Of a stretch of DNA of 64,000 nucleotides, positions 32,401 to 44,133 are shown piece after piece; the first letter of the stretch is position 1; each line of letters begins with the position of its first letter. The notes below the pieces were generated by a model. The model was not told the origin of the DNA. It was given only the letters and a program-made list of their open reading frames with translations, and ran no database searches. Source of the stretch: Oreohelix idahoensis (taxonomy: Eukaryota > Mollusca > Gastropoda > Stylommatophora > Oreohelicidae); assembly GCA_024509875.1 (NCBI GenBank), contig JAMPIV010012167.1, positions 558,001 to 622,000 on the forward strand. The letters are read 5' to 3'. The position numbers were made by a program, and so were the translations under genes.

Positions 32401-34124
32401 TTCGAATGTCTGATTAAGTCACATAAAATATTGTCCAGGCACGAAAGTTAGCCGAGCACAATGTCATTAGCTTTGGATTCTAGGATTTAATGAATGTCAG
32501 ATCGGTGTTTTCTATCAGGCAGGTACTATATTTGGTCACCACAATACTAGTCACAATCTCTGTCGGAATGTTACTGTGATTCTTGTAATATTCTCGCCGC
32601 CAGGCAGCATGTACATCTAAATTTGTGGAGCAATATGAACTGGCTCAAAAGCCCAATATATATCTCTAGTCCTTAGAAACCGTTAGTGGGATTGCTATTA
32701 CTGTCTCTCTCTGATGGCATAAGCACTGTCAGATCCGTGTTACTTGAAACAAGAAAACACCCACGTGGTTAAAGATAGGAACTGTCTATGCTTCACACAA
32801 ATATGTCTCTTTACTAAACGCTGGCAAGTTGGGTACCACCGTTTCACTATATAAAAGAAAGAACACATATCAAATAATTTACATATATGTACTCAATATA
32901 ACTTACATTTTAAATAGCAAGCCGACCGCTTGACTTATAATTAAAACTTCCCGTAAAGTAAGTTATATAAAAATCAATCATCAGGAATTAGGAATATCTT
33001 CGTATTCGGTCAATATTCACTGATGTCGCATCTAGCATTTATAAGTTTGATATAAAATCTTCTCGACTGAGTATTTAGCAGTTAAATTAACTTCATTATA
33101 GCTACATTATTGTTTAGTAAGCTAAGATATAATTTATTATGTATTTCCACTGTAACTCGTCGACTTAGAGAATATAACAAACTATAAATTAAGCACTCTG
33201 TTCAAAAGAAACTAGTTAAAATGAAATAAGCGATTTTAACACTTAATCACTTCACAAAATACTAGATAATAATATATTTACCTCAAACACAGCACTACAG
33301 GATATCGCACAATTAAGAATTTTACGCTTATATTTATGGAAGTCTAGAAGTTCGACAAATTGTCGCAACAAACTAAGAAACTTCGCTTATACAGCTCTAC
33401 TCTTCGCGAACCACCTGTCTACTGCGAAATATTGAGACAAGAATGAAAATAAAGTTTCAACTCGGGCCAATATCTTAAAATCAGACAAAGGGCCTCAACT
33501 TATTTCGCCAAGCGAAATTATCTCCCCTACTCCCAACATTTACGTCAGCTTAACGCGTGACGTAACTGCCACCAGTGACCGAGAAATGCGCGTGACAGTT
33601 GCAAATCTCAGACAACCGTCTACAACTGCGTCGTACAGATGCCGGGTTTGACACCTTAAGCTAGTGACAGGTGAAAAAATGGTAGACCAAAAGTCTGCTC
33701 TATGTCCAGCGAAACAAATTTCTCACACCCCAGGCCCAGAAGTCTGGTCATGCCGCGCTCTGACCGGGGAAACTGCAGACGTATGTCTGGTGAGAACCGT
33801 ATATTCACAGCTATCTGCGCGACTGACATCTGATGCAATAAGATTACTAGTCAGTATGAGAAAGAAAAACGATGATGGGAAAGAAATATATTTTTCGCAA
33901 CGAGTGATGCGAAAAAAATACAGGAAAAACAAGTACGGAAAGATAATAAAATAAAAGGATGCGGGTGAGAGAATAGGAAGAAGATGTAGGCAATTTAATG
34001 ATCAAAACCCACGTGACACAAATAAACATGTTACACATAATCAAAGCATAACAGCATACAAATGGCAAAAAAAAATTGACTGGTACATTATCGAAACAGT
34101 CATATATGTCAACAACAAACAAAA

Positions 34125-34161
<37 letters not shown>

Positions 34162-34566
34162 CAATCAAATAATGCATAATGATGAACATCATAATGTTTT
34201 ACAGAAATTACCAATATTTTAATACAACAGCATTTAAATCAGTAAAAAAAATTAGCCGCAAATATCTCCCGTCGTTCTGTCAACATGACCTGACCCTCAA
34301 AAGGTAATCCATGAAATGCTCAGTCAGACGCTGTCAGGTTTCGCTTGAATGCCTACATACGAGCTCAAAGGTGACCTACATTCTCCACCGATAATGTTAC
34401 CAAGAGCGCTGACTCATCGCAAAGTCGAATACTGCGAGACAATACAAATGAAAATCTCTATTATAATCATCTGTGAGATTAAATGAGGAAAAACGAAAAG
34501 TCAATTTTACAATTTACCTAACCCTCTTTTGTGGTTGTGCAAATTCCCGGCCACTTCTTTGCACCT
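29499..34566 (-). other. Element B long non-coding interior
   Basis: About 5 kb between the ORF and the 3' LTR. Strongly AT-rich from 29560 to 31500, more mixed from 31500 to 34560, with a (TA)n run at 34126-34160. No ORF with recognisable domain on either strand. No clear polypurine tract was found next to the LTR. A further old insertion may be hidden here but no boundary could be shown. Confidence 0.6.
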
Positions 34567-36836
34567 TCAGCAAGCCTTCCAGTAACGTGTAGACACCACA
34601 GAAGGCTTAGAGATAACTTGACCGCAGGCTGAAAAAATACTACATTCACAAGAACGAGATACTCTCTTAAGATTACAAGCATGACAAGCAATAGTATTCA
34701 AGACCTTATTACCCTTCTTATCACCTTGATTGTTAATAATTTTGCTCTCATGTGGAGCATAGTTAACCTGGTTGCGATTAACATCTCTTCTTAAATAACA
34801 ATGTCCACTAGATAGAACTTGTTTTTTAGTAGAAAAATTATTACCGGATTGATAAACTTTCATATAATTATTTCTATTATAGTTTCCAAAACTCTTAGGA
34901 TCAAAATGTTGAGATCTGTCACATTGTTTCTTGTTTTTAGGAGAAGAAACGTTACCGTAGGATGAACTCCCTTGGTACTTTCTAACCTCAGGGTTATGTC
35001 TCCTATCAAAACTGTTTTTTTCTTTGCTTATGGCAATGTGTTTAACAACCGGGTCATACTGCATGGACTGGGTATGACTAGTATGTTTGATAGTCTCTTT
35101 ATTATTTTTCACCACATTTGTTTCCTTCATGGAACAAGCAGTGGTATGTTTGTTACTTGTTACCAATTTATCAGATCTGTCAATAAATACACGGTTGGTT
35201 TTTAACACCCTGACTTGAGATTTATTACTGTTTATTTCCTTATCTACAGGACTGCCTATTACTGTAGAATTCTCTTTGTTGGACTGCCGCCAAGACACAA
35301 TATTATTGGACATAGCATTGGTAGTGCGTTGAAAGTTATATTTTCCCCGAAAAGATATACGTCCACTATTCTTGACCTTCTTCTTCTTCGATCCTTAACC
35401 ACCGACCGTCAAAGCAGTCAGTGGCCATCACGCCTAGTGGCGTCTTGTAGGGCAACAACAAATTGATTCCACTTTGCACGGTCGGTGGCCATCCTTCGTA
35501 CAGTGCCCCAACTCTGGTTCATTCTTTGCATCTCAGCCTCCACAGTCCTCCGCCAAGTTGTTTTTGGTCGGCCTCTCTTTCGCTTTCCTTCAGGGGTCCA
35601 AAGCATAGCTGTTCTTGTGATGGCATCGGGGTCTCTTCTGAGGACATGACCAACCCAGCTCCAGCGTCTGCCAGCTATGATGGTATGCATGTCCTCTTGC
35701 TTGCTACGAGTAAGCAGATCTTGGTTGGTGATGGTTTCCTTCTCTGTATTCTTGACCTTAGAATGCGCAAAAAGTGTCTGAGGCTGACTTTTTGCTTTTG
35801 TGGTCTGATGATACGAAACTTTCTGTCTATCATCGTCAACACTGACGGAAGACCACATTTTGTTCTTCAAAACAATGTCAAGCAGACCATCTACTCTTCC
35901 TCTTGCTTCCGCAATTTGAATATCTCTAAGTGCAATCTCTGCACCTAATTTCTTGTTTAAATTCTCAGCTCTTAAAACTTTGCAGCTTTCCTCTGCTAGC
36001 AAATTTTCTATCTTAATCAATTTGTCTTTCTCCACCATTAACTCTTCCACTCTCTCTTTATCAACCCTCTCAATCTCAATATCATGGCTATTCGTAAGCC
36101 TATCAACCTTCTCTAGGGATATGGTATCCTTTTCTTTAATTTGGCGACCAAAAATCTCATCGTCACTTAACAGATCAGTAAGTGTTTCATTACACAACTT
36201 CTCATATTTCTTAATCTGAACTTTTAATTTCCCACAAATCTCCGTCTTCTCTTGAACTTCTTGAGTTAGATTTCTAACTTCGCCATTTTTTTTTCCCATC
36301 TGAGCTTCCATCTCTTTAATTTTGCACAATGCTGAGTCTAATTTTGCTCGAACACAAGCAAGCTCAGAATTTGATTTACAAAAATCACCTGTAAGTTTAG
36401 TCACTTTTTTATGTAGCTTATTCACTTCAGCAGTACTTTTTAAGCAACTTTCCCTTTGCTCCTGTGTACTCTGTTTTATGTCTCCTATTTGCTTCTCATC
36501 CTTTAACTCTTCTTTCTGGTCACTATGGACGCCGTCGCGCAATAACGTATGCATACTCCTCAAAATGTTATCACGTTTAATACCAATATGCTTGTCCAAA
36601 AACAGACGAAGGTCCAAAACCAACAACCTCGCTAGATCCTTAGCCATACTCACATGAAGAATGGACTGAAATCTCTCATCAGCAAAATTTCTTAGAGCTC
36701 TCGATGCACTGACCAAAAACCTGTCCATAACATGTGCCTCAAGCTCTGGGCCTCTTAATCTCTGAAAATCTGTCCCTTCTTGAAACAGATATTCTAACAA
36801 AGGCCTCATATCCTCAGGGTCTATATCACAATCCAT
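34567..36836 (-). CDS. Element B coiled-coil ORF, unknown function, split by RTE
   Basis: The minus-strand frame starts MDCDIDPEDMRPLLEYLF at 36836 and is open to the RTE insert (35747). The same frame resumes at 35379 and ends at 34567. Without the insert and one TSD copy the two parts are in phase and give about 629 residues. Residues 1-105 look helical; about 110-330 form a charged coiled coil; the last ~270 residues are Ser/Asn/Lys-rich and basic, ending with a Cys cluster (CHACNLKRVSRSCECS). Helical domain, coiled coil and basic Cys tail are in Gag-like order, but no Gag family is recognised. At present translation would run into the RTE copy. Confidence 0.75.
35380..35746 (-). mobile_element. 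5'-truncated RTE copy inside element B ORF
   Basis: Nearly identical to 48348-48706, the 3' end of the full-length RTE. Flanked by a 13-bp TSD TATTCTTGACCTT (35367-35379, 35747-35759). It ends on the minus strand in GAAGAAGAAG. By chance the element B frame reads into the RTE frame (TNQDLLTRSKQ ... DATRRDGH), making an in-frame chimera that stops at the RTE stop. Confidence 0.92.
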
Positions 36837-37658
36837 TGTGACTTGCTTATTCAGTCAATCATATATGTATTAATTAAACTTTCACTATACCAAATCAATT
36901 ATCTTTTTAAGAAATTGCAATTATTCCTTAATCACTGCATCATCAATTCCCGTACATAGTACCTTTATATAGCCATACATTACTCATACATCAACATATC
37001 CTACCATCAATCGATATAATTATCGACAACAAAAACAACAGAATAAGAATGTATAGTATAGGCAGGCTTGCCGAAATGCAGAAAGTTGCACAATTTACAC
37101 CCAACAAAAACCACTTATCTGTTATAATTCCGTTCCCCTCCGCTAAGACATAGGATATCACATAATTCTGTAGCTAAAACAGTCTACTGCAGGAAGGTAC
37201 TGGAACCAGACTCTGTTCTCTTCAGGTTTCTTGCCACAGCATAGTATGTGCTCACTCTGCATAGGATGATAGGAACCGACGTACAGCAACTCTGCAACTC
37301 TTGATCTGCGGTATACGTGCAAACGGACACTCCACAATACTGCACATATAGCTGAACCTGTATATGGAAAGACTGGAACAGGCCCTGCAACTATTATGGC
37401 ATAAATGTCGCTGGTATCAATCAAAACTTGAATAAAATACGGGACTCCCTATAGTCCTCCTTTCACATGCCAACTGATAACGTTAGTTTGTTGATACACA
37501 CGCCAAGATATGAGGATGGATAGCGAAGCCAACTGATAACGTTAGCTTGTCGACTACTGGCACGGATTTGGCGTGCAGTTGTTTTCCTAATTGCGCCACA
37601 CAGGCTATAAACACGAATATCGTAGGTGCTAGATCCTTCTAAACTGAAAACCACCAAA
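36837..37658 (-). other. Element B leader
   Basis: Between the 5' LTR and the ORF. Begins TTTGGTGGTTTTCAGT on minus. A 24-bp segment (CAACTGATAACGTTAG) is repeated near 37468 and 37531. No coding recognised. Confidence 0.55.
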
Positions 37659-38713
37659 TGTTAAATGGAAAGTTTTTAGTCACCAACTGTTACCGAGATA
37701 ATAAGTTACCAGGAGAAATGTTTACAGAAGTTTCATTCTTAGCAGTACACACTGACCGCACTGGCTAGTGATCGAAGTAGATCGCGAGTTCTACAATATA
37801 ATCTGAGAAGACTCAAGCCACGCCCCCACAGGGCTATTTATGTACCTGAGTACTACTGTCACACCTGCTGTTATCTTACCGAGTTTAGAATGTTGTAGTG
37901 AGTGTGTATAAGTACAATCACACACCGGCAGGTGAAAGTTAATGACGGTTTATTACACACAACACAGTAATGGATCCTTTTAGCGAACGGACATCATCGC
38001 CGTGCTAACAACATAAATGGCATCCTCAAGATACTCCTCACGTCAGAGCTATCATAATCTAATGAGTCCTACCAGCAATTTCTCACAAGACTCCATACCC
38101 GGCAGTCTGCAATAATCTCGCCTTTACTCATCTTAGCGCGATTATATCACAATATAAGTCAATGGATCCTAACATCTCAAAATAAACACAATACTGCTCT
38201 CCCAGCAGTTTGCAATAATCTCACCTATCAACCTGTCTTCACATAACACAATTATCCTGTCTCAGGAAATAATGGCCTACACAAATCATGGCCTCTTATC
38301 TTCAGCACTGTACAGGCATACTCTCGAACAACACACAGTGGGGCCGACTTCTTCGGTCGATGCCCAAAAACTCTCTGCCCACGGGATCACACATCTCCCG
38401 CCTAAAACAATCACAAGACCCCGCTTGTTCATAAACCCTGCTCAGTCTACATACTTGCACGGGGCTAGCCACAAATAGCTAAACACCCGTAGCTCAGAAC
38501 AGTTCAGAGTGCATACCTCTACACAATTGAACTGACCAGCGTTCACAGGCTTTCTAACTTTCGAAACTTCTCGAAAATACGAGAGAATTCCCCTATCACC
38601 ATTTAACCTAACATTACAGACAATCACGTCTTCAAGCAACGAAAACCCATGATCTAATCTGACAACCAAACAATTTCAAGATTATTTCCCCTCCATCAGA
38701 TTTACTCTCTACA
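37659..38713 (-). repeat. Element B 5' LTR
   Basis: 1055 bp, the shorter of the pair: about 270 bp between AACACAGTA and ATGGATCC, present in 28172-29498, are missing. The rest is nearly identical. Confidence 0.9.
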
Positions 38714-38864
38714 CTACATTCTGTGACAAAATAATAAGTAGCTCAATTTGGTCCTTTGTGACTTGAAACCAGCCATCTGCATTAACAGTACTGACAATAA
38801 GGAAAAGCTAGAACAAAAGCTGACAGCTTACATTATCACTGTCATCATTTCCCTATTTGCTCTC

Positions 38865-39000
38865 CAAGAAGCCACCATTGCATCTGAACTCCTTGCAAGA
38901 AGCCTGCACCAAAGCAGTCATTTACTCTTGAAGTGGTCATAATGAGGCTGCCAGACCCATGCACAACCTTTGCATCCTCAGAGAATCCAGGAACTACATG
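38865..39000 (-). repeat. Interspersed repeat, family A
   Basis: Minus-oriented: CTTGCAAGAAGCCTGCACC at left, CATAATGAGGCTGCCAG in the middle, CCAGGAACTACATGG at right, same order as 12690-12925 and 61145-61345. Confidence 0.6.
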
Positions 39001-39029
39001 GAACTGTTTTTGTTGCTCTCCATGTCTCA

Positions 39030-39425
39030 GAGCCATACAATAGGTCTGACAACCAAAAAGCTACAGACTTTTATAAATGGGTGCTTGCGTAGAATAGAAG
39101 GACTGAAATGGTATGACAAATGTGGAATTGATGACAAGAACCAGACAAGTGCCAGTGGAACAAGAGTTGAGAAGATGCTGGCGATGGATAGGACACACAT
39201 TGAGGACACCTGTTGATAGCATTACAAGGCAGTTCTTGTTCTGGAATCTGCAGGGAAAGAGAGGCAGAGGTAGACCAAAAAACACATGGAGAAGAGAACT
39301 GGATACAGAGGTGAAAATGATGAGGAAAACATGGAAAGAACTTGAGCGGATGGCACAGGACAGGAAGACTTGGCATGTGTTTGTTGAAGGCTTATGCTAC
39401 TCGGGGAGCTAAAGGGTATTGATTG
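39030..39425 (+). pseudogene. RTE-type 3' end, family L, best copy
   Basis: Encodes the C-terminal region downstream of RT: LTTKKLQTFINGCLRRIEGL in one frame, then after a shift RRCWRWIGHTLRTPVDSITR, GKRGRGRPKNTWRRELDTEV and WKELERMAQDRKTWHVFVEG. This WxWxGHxLR...GRPKxTWRR tail is typical of RTE-clade ORF2. Ends GGGTATTGATTGATTGA. A distinct family from the full-length RTE at 48348 (tail WSWVGHVLRRDPDA there). Confidence 0.8.
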
Positions 39426-39429
39426 ATTG

Positions 39430-39523
39430 ACATGGAACTGACAACTTATTTATCAATCAATCTATACAGTACAGACAGTGAAAAGTCATTTTATAAAGCT
39501 TGGAGGGGCTAAAGCAAAATCTT

Positions 39524-39557
<34 letters not shown>

Positions 39558-39932
39558 TTTAAGGAAATGGGAGGTGGACGATCTAGCATCAGATGATCTT
39601 CATTTGCCTCTGCTCATCCACCATTTTTGTCTACTCTATTCAACCTACTTGTTGGTTATAATTAGGGTTATTCATGTAATGTTATCTCCAATTTCGGGCT
39701 ATTTTCAAATACTTATTGTTTGCTGTTGGTGGTGAAAATTTATATTAGAAATGTTTTCTTACTTCTTGATATTTAAGTTCGCAAAATATTGTTATTGGTA
39801 GTTTTCACATGCCATGTTGTTTGCCATATTTCATTGTTTTTCATTACTTTATGAGTAGTTTGTCATATTTCATTGTTTTTACATTATGAGTAGTTAATAG
39901 TGCTTTAAAAACAATAAAAAAAAAAAATAAAA

Positions 39933-40026
<94 letters not shown>

Positions 40027-40217
40027 GGGGTGTCATTTAAGTTTAAAATAATTTCTTTAGGATGACAGTACTCTATTAGGATTCCTAACCCTTATTACTG
40101 TGTCTCTGAATTCTTTTTTGAGGCCGTATCAAACACATGGCCCACTGTTCTTCACTTCAACCCACCCAAACTTCACTGATATGGTCATGTGTCAAGCTCA
40201 AAAAGGTTGTCCTATAC
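39430..40217. repeat. Microsatellite-rich spacer
   Basis: Contains (TA)n at 39527-39556 and a long (AT)n of about 80 bp at 39940-40020 preceded by A-rich sequence, plus a duplicated ATTTCATTGTTTTT segment near 39828 and 39868. No genes. Confidence 0.8.
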
Positions 40218-40226
40218 TGTGCTACT

Positions 40227-40606
40227 GTCTTCTTCTTCTTCGATCCTTAACCACCGACCGTCAAAGCAGTCAGTGGCCATCACGCCTAATGGCGTCTTGT
40301 AGGGCAACAACAAATTGATTCCACTTTGCACGGTCGGTGGCCATCCTTCGTACAGTGCCCCAACTCTGGTTCATTCTTTGCATCTCAGCCTCCACAGTCC
40401 TCCGCCAAGTTGTTTTTGGTCGGCCTCTCTTTCGCTTTCCTTCAGGGGTCCAAAGCATAGCTGTTCTTGTGATGGCATCGGGGTCTCTTCTGAGGACATG
40501 ACCAACCCAGCTCCAGCGTCTGCCAGCTATGATGGTATGCATGTCCTCTTGCTTGCTACGAGTAAGCAGATCTTGGTTGGTGATGGTATTCGGCCAAAAG
40601 AAATAC
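40227..40606 (-). mobile_element. 5'-truncated RTE copy
   Basis: Same family as 48348-51667 and nearly identical to its 3' end. Apparent TSD TGCTACTGT on both sides (near 40218-40226 and 40607-40615). Encodes only the C-terminal tail (MHTIIAGRRWSWVGHVLRRD onward) and the 3' GAA repeat. Confidence 0.9.
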
Positions 40607-40615
40607 TGCTACTGT

Positions 40616-41457
40616 AGGCTACCTAAATTTCCTTTTTTTCCCACTTACTTAAATGGACAGCCTCATGAAAAACAGAAGTAGACCATGATACATTGGGCAG
40701 ACAATATTCAGAAATGGACAATAAAGACCTTGGCTGAGACCAAGATACTGCTACAGGACTGTTAAATGTGGAAACAATAGGTTCAGTAGACAATGATGTA
40801 CCAAGGCCAACAACCATATTGAGTTACAGAAGGAAATTTTTTTACTAATACACTCTGAACAATTGTATCAAATGCCCCTATATTAATCTATACACAATAC
40901 AACACTAATTATACAGTGATTTATGTTGAAGTGCCAATGTTCTATAAGTTTAGTAAACAGGAATATTTTTTCTATTATCCATTGGACCTGGGGAAGCTAC
41001 GTTAGTACCACCGAGTCTAAGAACCATTCACATGCTAAAGCCAGATTTACAGATAGTGAAATATGCTGTTAAACTGTCTGTTTAAAATATGCCAGTCTGA
41101 TTACTCATTTAACAACGATAGCTAAAGCAACTGCTTACCAAAAAATATTACAATTACTTCGTCGTTGCTGTTAACTAATTTCCAGGTTACGTTTATTCTG
41201 GTTAATGTATTGTAGAAAAACATGACCCTTGTTTACCCCAATAAGCGGAACAATATATTTAAGTAAAAGTTGAAATTTAATCTAAAATTGTAGTAGCATA
41301 AGAACTGACGTAGCAGATAGAGATTTTCAAGAATTTGTCCTACACTTGCTCCTTATTATTATTATTATTATTTTTTTTAAATGAAAAACATCCCGTTCAA
41401 CCTCTGATGGGTTATCATTAGGATATATAGTGTAGCTAATTGAAGATTATATGGTAT
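40616..41457. other. Spacer with weak exon-like ORF and short repeat
   Basis: On minus, 40633-40817 is a Ser-rich open frame starting ATG and ending at GTAAGT, but has no recognised similarity. 41215-41290 is the inverted copy of the repeat at 23640-23748. An ATT run at 41340-41373 and GAAAAACATCCCGTTCAACC at 41383 precede the next element; the latter sequence recurs near 43965 (minus) and 44553. Confidence 0.4.
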
Positions 41458-42729
41458 ATCTCTATTATCAGTACCTGGAAAATTATTATGTTGCATGATG
41501 TTAGAAAGACTTAAATTGCATGCTGACGAAAAGATCAGAGAAGAACAAGCGGGTTTCAGGCCGAAACGATCATGTATTGATCAAATATTCACGCTAAGAA
41601 CAATTATAGAAGAATCAGTGGAAATGCAATCGCCACTTATTATCACCTTCGTCGATTTTCAAAAAGCCTTTGATAGTCTACACCGCCCATCATTGTGGAA
41701 GATACTTACAATCTATGGTTTTCCAACAAAATATGTGAATATAATCAAAGCGCTATATGACAATGCAAGATGTTGTGTTAGAACAAATAAAGGGAATACA
41801 GAATGGTTTACAGTAGAAACAGGGGTGAAACAAGGCTGTATTATGTCACCACTACTTTTTGGAATAGCTATTGATTGGGTTATGAGAAACTATACCCACA
41901 ATGAACAATTAGGTATAAAATGGACAAATGGAAAATTCCTGGGGGACCTGGATTTCGCAGATGATTTAGCATTCTTAAGTTCAACACCCAGACAATCCCA
42001 TGAAGCAGTAAATAATTTGTGTCATCTCTCGGTTAAAATAGGTCTCCAAATAAATGCCTCTAAAACTAAAGCTATGAACTTTTCTAATGAGACCTTTGAT
42101 ATCATCTTGAACGGGTAAAAACTACAGAAAGTTGAAAGTTTCAATTATTTAGGCAGTAAAATGACTCAGGGTGGTGACACAACAAGAGAAATTCATACTA
42201 GAATTGCTTTGGCAGCTAGCGCCTTCAATAGATTATCTAACATTTGGAAATTACGATAATTGAATATACATACCAAGCTTCGTCTGTTTAATTCAAATGT
42301 TATCTCAGTGTTAACATACGGCTGTGAGAGTTGGAAAATAACAAAATCATTGGAGAACAAGCTGAATACATTCGAGAACAAATGTCTTAGAAAACTCATG
42401 AACATCAGTTGGAAAGAATTCAAGACTAATCGACAAATAAGAGAAGACTCTAGGCAGAAATATGTCTCCAACTATATAAGGAAAAGACGATGGTCATATA
42501 TCGGTCATGTCCTACGAATGCAAAACAACAGAATACCACTACAGGCGCTCACTTGGGTTCCTGAGGGTAAGAGGAAAAAAGGAAGACCAAAAGAAACACT
42601 CAGAAGAACAATAATAAGAGAAGGAAGAACGTTGGGCCTAAATAATGTGCAAGAGCTAAGAGGAGTGGCGTCACAACGAACAACCTGGAGAGCACTGGTT
42701 TCTGCCTTATGCGCCGTGTTTGGTGCTTA
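41458..42729 (+). pseudogene. RTE-type RT pseudogene, second family, 5'-truncated
   Basis: Starts within RT at LLSVPGK, continues EEQAGFRPKRSCIDQIFTLR, FVDFQKAFDSLHR, TGVKQGCIMSPLLF and LDFADDLAFL (FADD catalytic motif), then the tail RRWSYIGHVLRMQNNRIPLQ and GKRKKGRPKETLRRT. Two in-frame stops (near 42116 and 42257) break it, otherwise one frame class. The endonuclease half is missing. The 3' end is an ATT microsatellite after 42729. More diverged than, and distinct from, the RTE at 48348. Confidence 0.9.
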
Positions 42730-43016
42730 AAGAATTTATTATTATTATTATAATTGAAGATAGTAATTTTGATTTCAGATATCTAACTATCGTTTCATTT
42801 CACCCATCCACTCAGTCAAATAGAGTAAATCAAATGTGTAAAATTGTGTGAATGTGCGTATGTGTGTACCCTTGTCAGTCCCAAAAAGTAATCTTTCACA
42901 TCTGACATGTTGGAAAGCCCCGTGTGTCTGGGATGACATCAAAGCCATTTATAACCTGTCGTCTTCAATATGCATTTTTTGATAACCTCACCAGATCCTC
43001 ACAGTCTCGTCCCACC

Positions 43017-44125
43017 TAGTGCCCTAGATTCTATAGAGAGTTACGCCAACTAAAATTTGGTCGCCATTTTAGGCTGTACCCGTATTGCAGGAAAATGGAC
43101 CCAATCGCGAGTTTCAGACCCAATTTGCATTTTCGTTTAGGTTAACTAATAATTTGAAATAAAATTAGATGCAAATACAGTAGCACACATTTGTACTATT
43201 CTTTGTATTTCAACTAACAAAACAAAAAGAAGAAAGCTAGTTTACTTACCGGTTTGTTGAATAGAATCAGTAGCGTGAATTTTTAAGACATACTCCGTTA
43301 AATTTTATATTCCGTCAGAATTCCACTATTTGGCAACAAATATTCCGTTAGAATTGAAACACTTAGCAAAAACATACTCCCTTCGAATTGAACTATTTAC
43401 CTAGTTTGAGATGTGGAAACTGGTGAATGACTGTTGTAGACACTGACAGTTTTACTAGATCCAGATGATCACATCAGTTTTTGTTTTCATTAAAAATGTG
43501 ACAATGTATAGATAGTTTTAAGAAAATCTAATTACATATTTTGGACCGGAGATTTTATTATAATTTTATTATATAATTATATTATATAATTTTTTTATCA
43601 CACACACAAATGTTAATATTAGTGGCTGGGGATGTGAAGGTCTGATGCTGTTCTTACAACGCAGATGACTTTTAACAGATGAAAGTCAATTAAATATTTG
43701 TTAAAGTCAGTTATATAACTGGAACCACCAGGCCTTTACACCCCTCCATTTTAATATTATTCTTGTTCAGAGTTTCTTCTTGATTTTGTTTGTTTTTTGT
43801 TTTGTTTTTGTTTATTTATTTAACGTATTAGCATAATTGTGATTGTCCCTATTAACAACGATTTGACAAATGTGATGCCACTTTCTCATTTCGGCAGTTG
43901 TTCATATTATTTGGAATTGAAAACAATAAATATCCTAATTATAACCCACCAGAGGTTGAACGGGATATTTTTCTTCATTAATTTAAAAAAAAAAAAAATC
44001 TTACTCGATGCTTATTCACGCTACTAGCCCTGGTATTGTCCAGCCGAATATGGCGTCTACGTCGTTCAGCCTCGTTTTCGATTCTGACATAGTTGACGTA
44101 ATTCTCTATAGAATCTAGGGCACTA
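43017..44125. mobile_element. hAT-type nonautonomous element
   Basis: 1109 bp with TIRs of about 35 bp (TAGTGCCCTAGATTCTATAG on both ends, two mismatches further in). 8-bp flanks GTCCCACC (43009-43016) and GTCACACC (44126-44133) match at 7 of 8. TIR start TAGTG and 8-bp TSD fit hAT. No transposase frame inside. Carries on minus a copy of the AGGTTGAACGGGATATTT segment also found at 41383 and 44553. Confidence 0.75.
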
Positions 44126-44133
44126 GTCACACC

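Larger units (their letters stand above)
28172..38713 (-). mobile_element. LTR retrotransposon B, pol-less (LARD-like)
   Basis: A 10542-bp element with TG...CA LTRs (28172-29498 and 37659-38713) and a perfect 5-bp TSD CTACA (28167-28171, 38714-38718). Minus sense is inferred from TTTGGTGGTTTTCAGT directly after the 37659 LTR (primer-binding position; first eight bases same as element A) and from the only long ORF. The interior of about 8.2 kb lacks protease, RT, RNase H and integrase signals. It must depend on another element's enzymes, or be dead. Confidence 0.85.

Noticed and set aside
33847..34164. Tyr/Ile-rich minus frame resembling membrane segments
   Set aside because: Produced by a (TA)n microsatellite; lies in the non-coding interior of element B.
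40633..40817. Minus-strand open frame starting ATG (MVVGLGTSLST) and ending exactly at a GTAAGT donor, possible first exon of the ANKRD49-like gene
   Set aside because: Its phase at the donor (one leftover base) does not fit the exon at 27703, no similarity is recognised, and it adjoins an RTE insertion. Kept only as a note.
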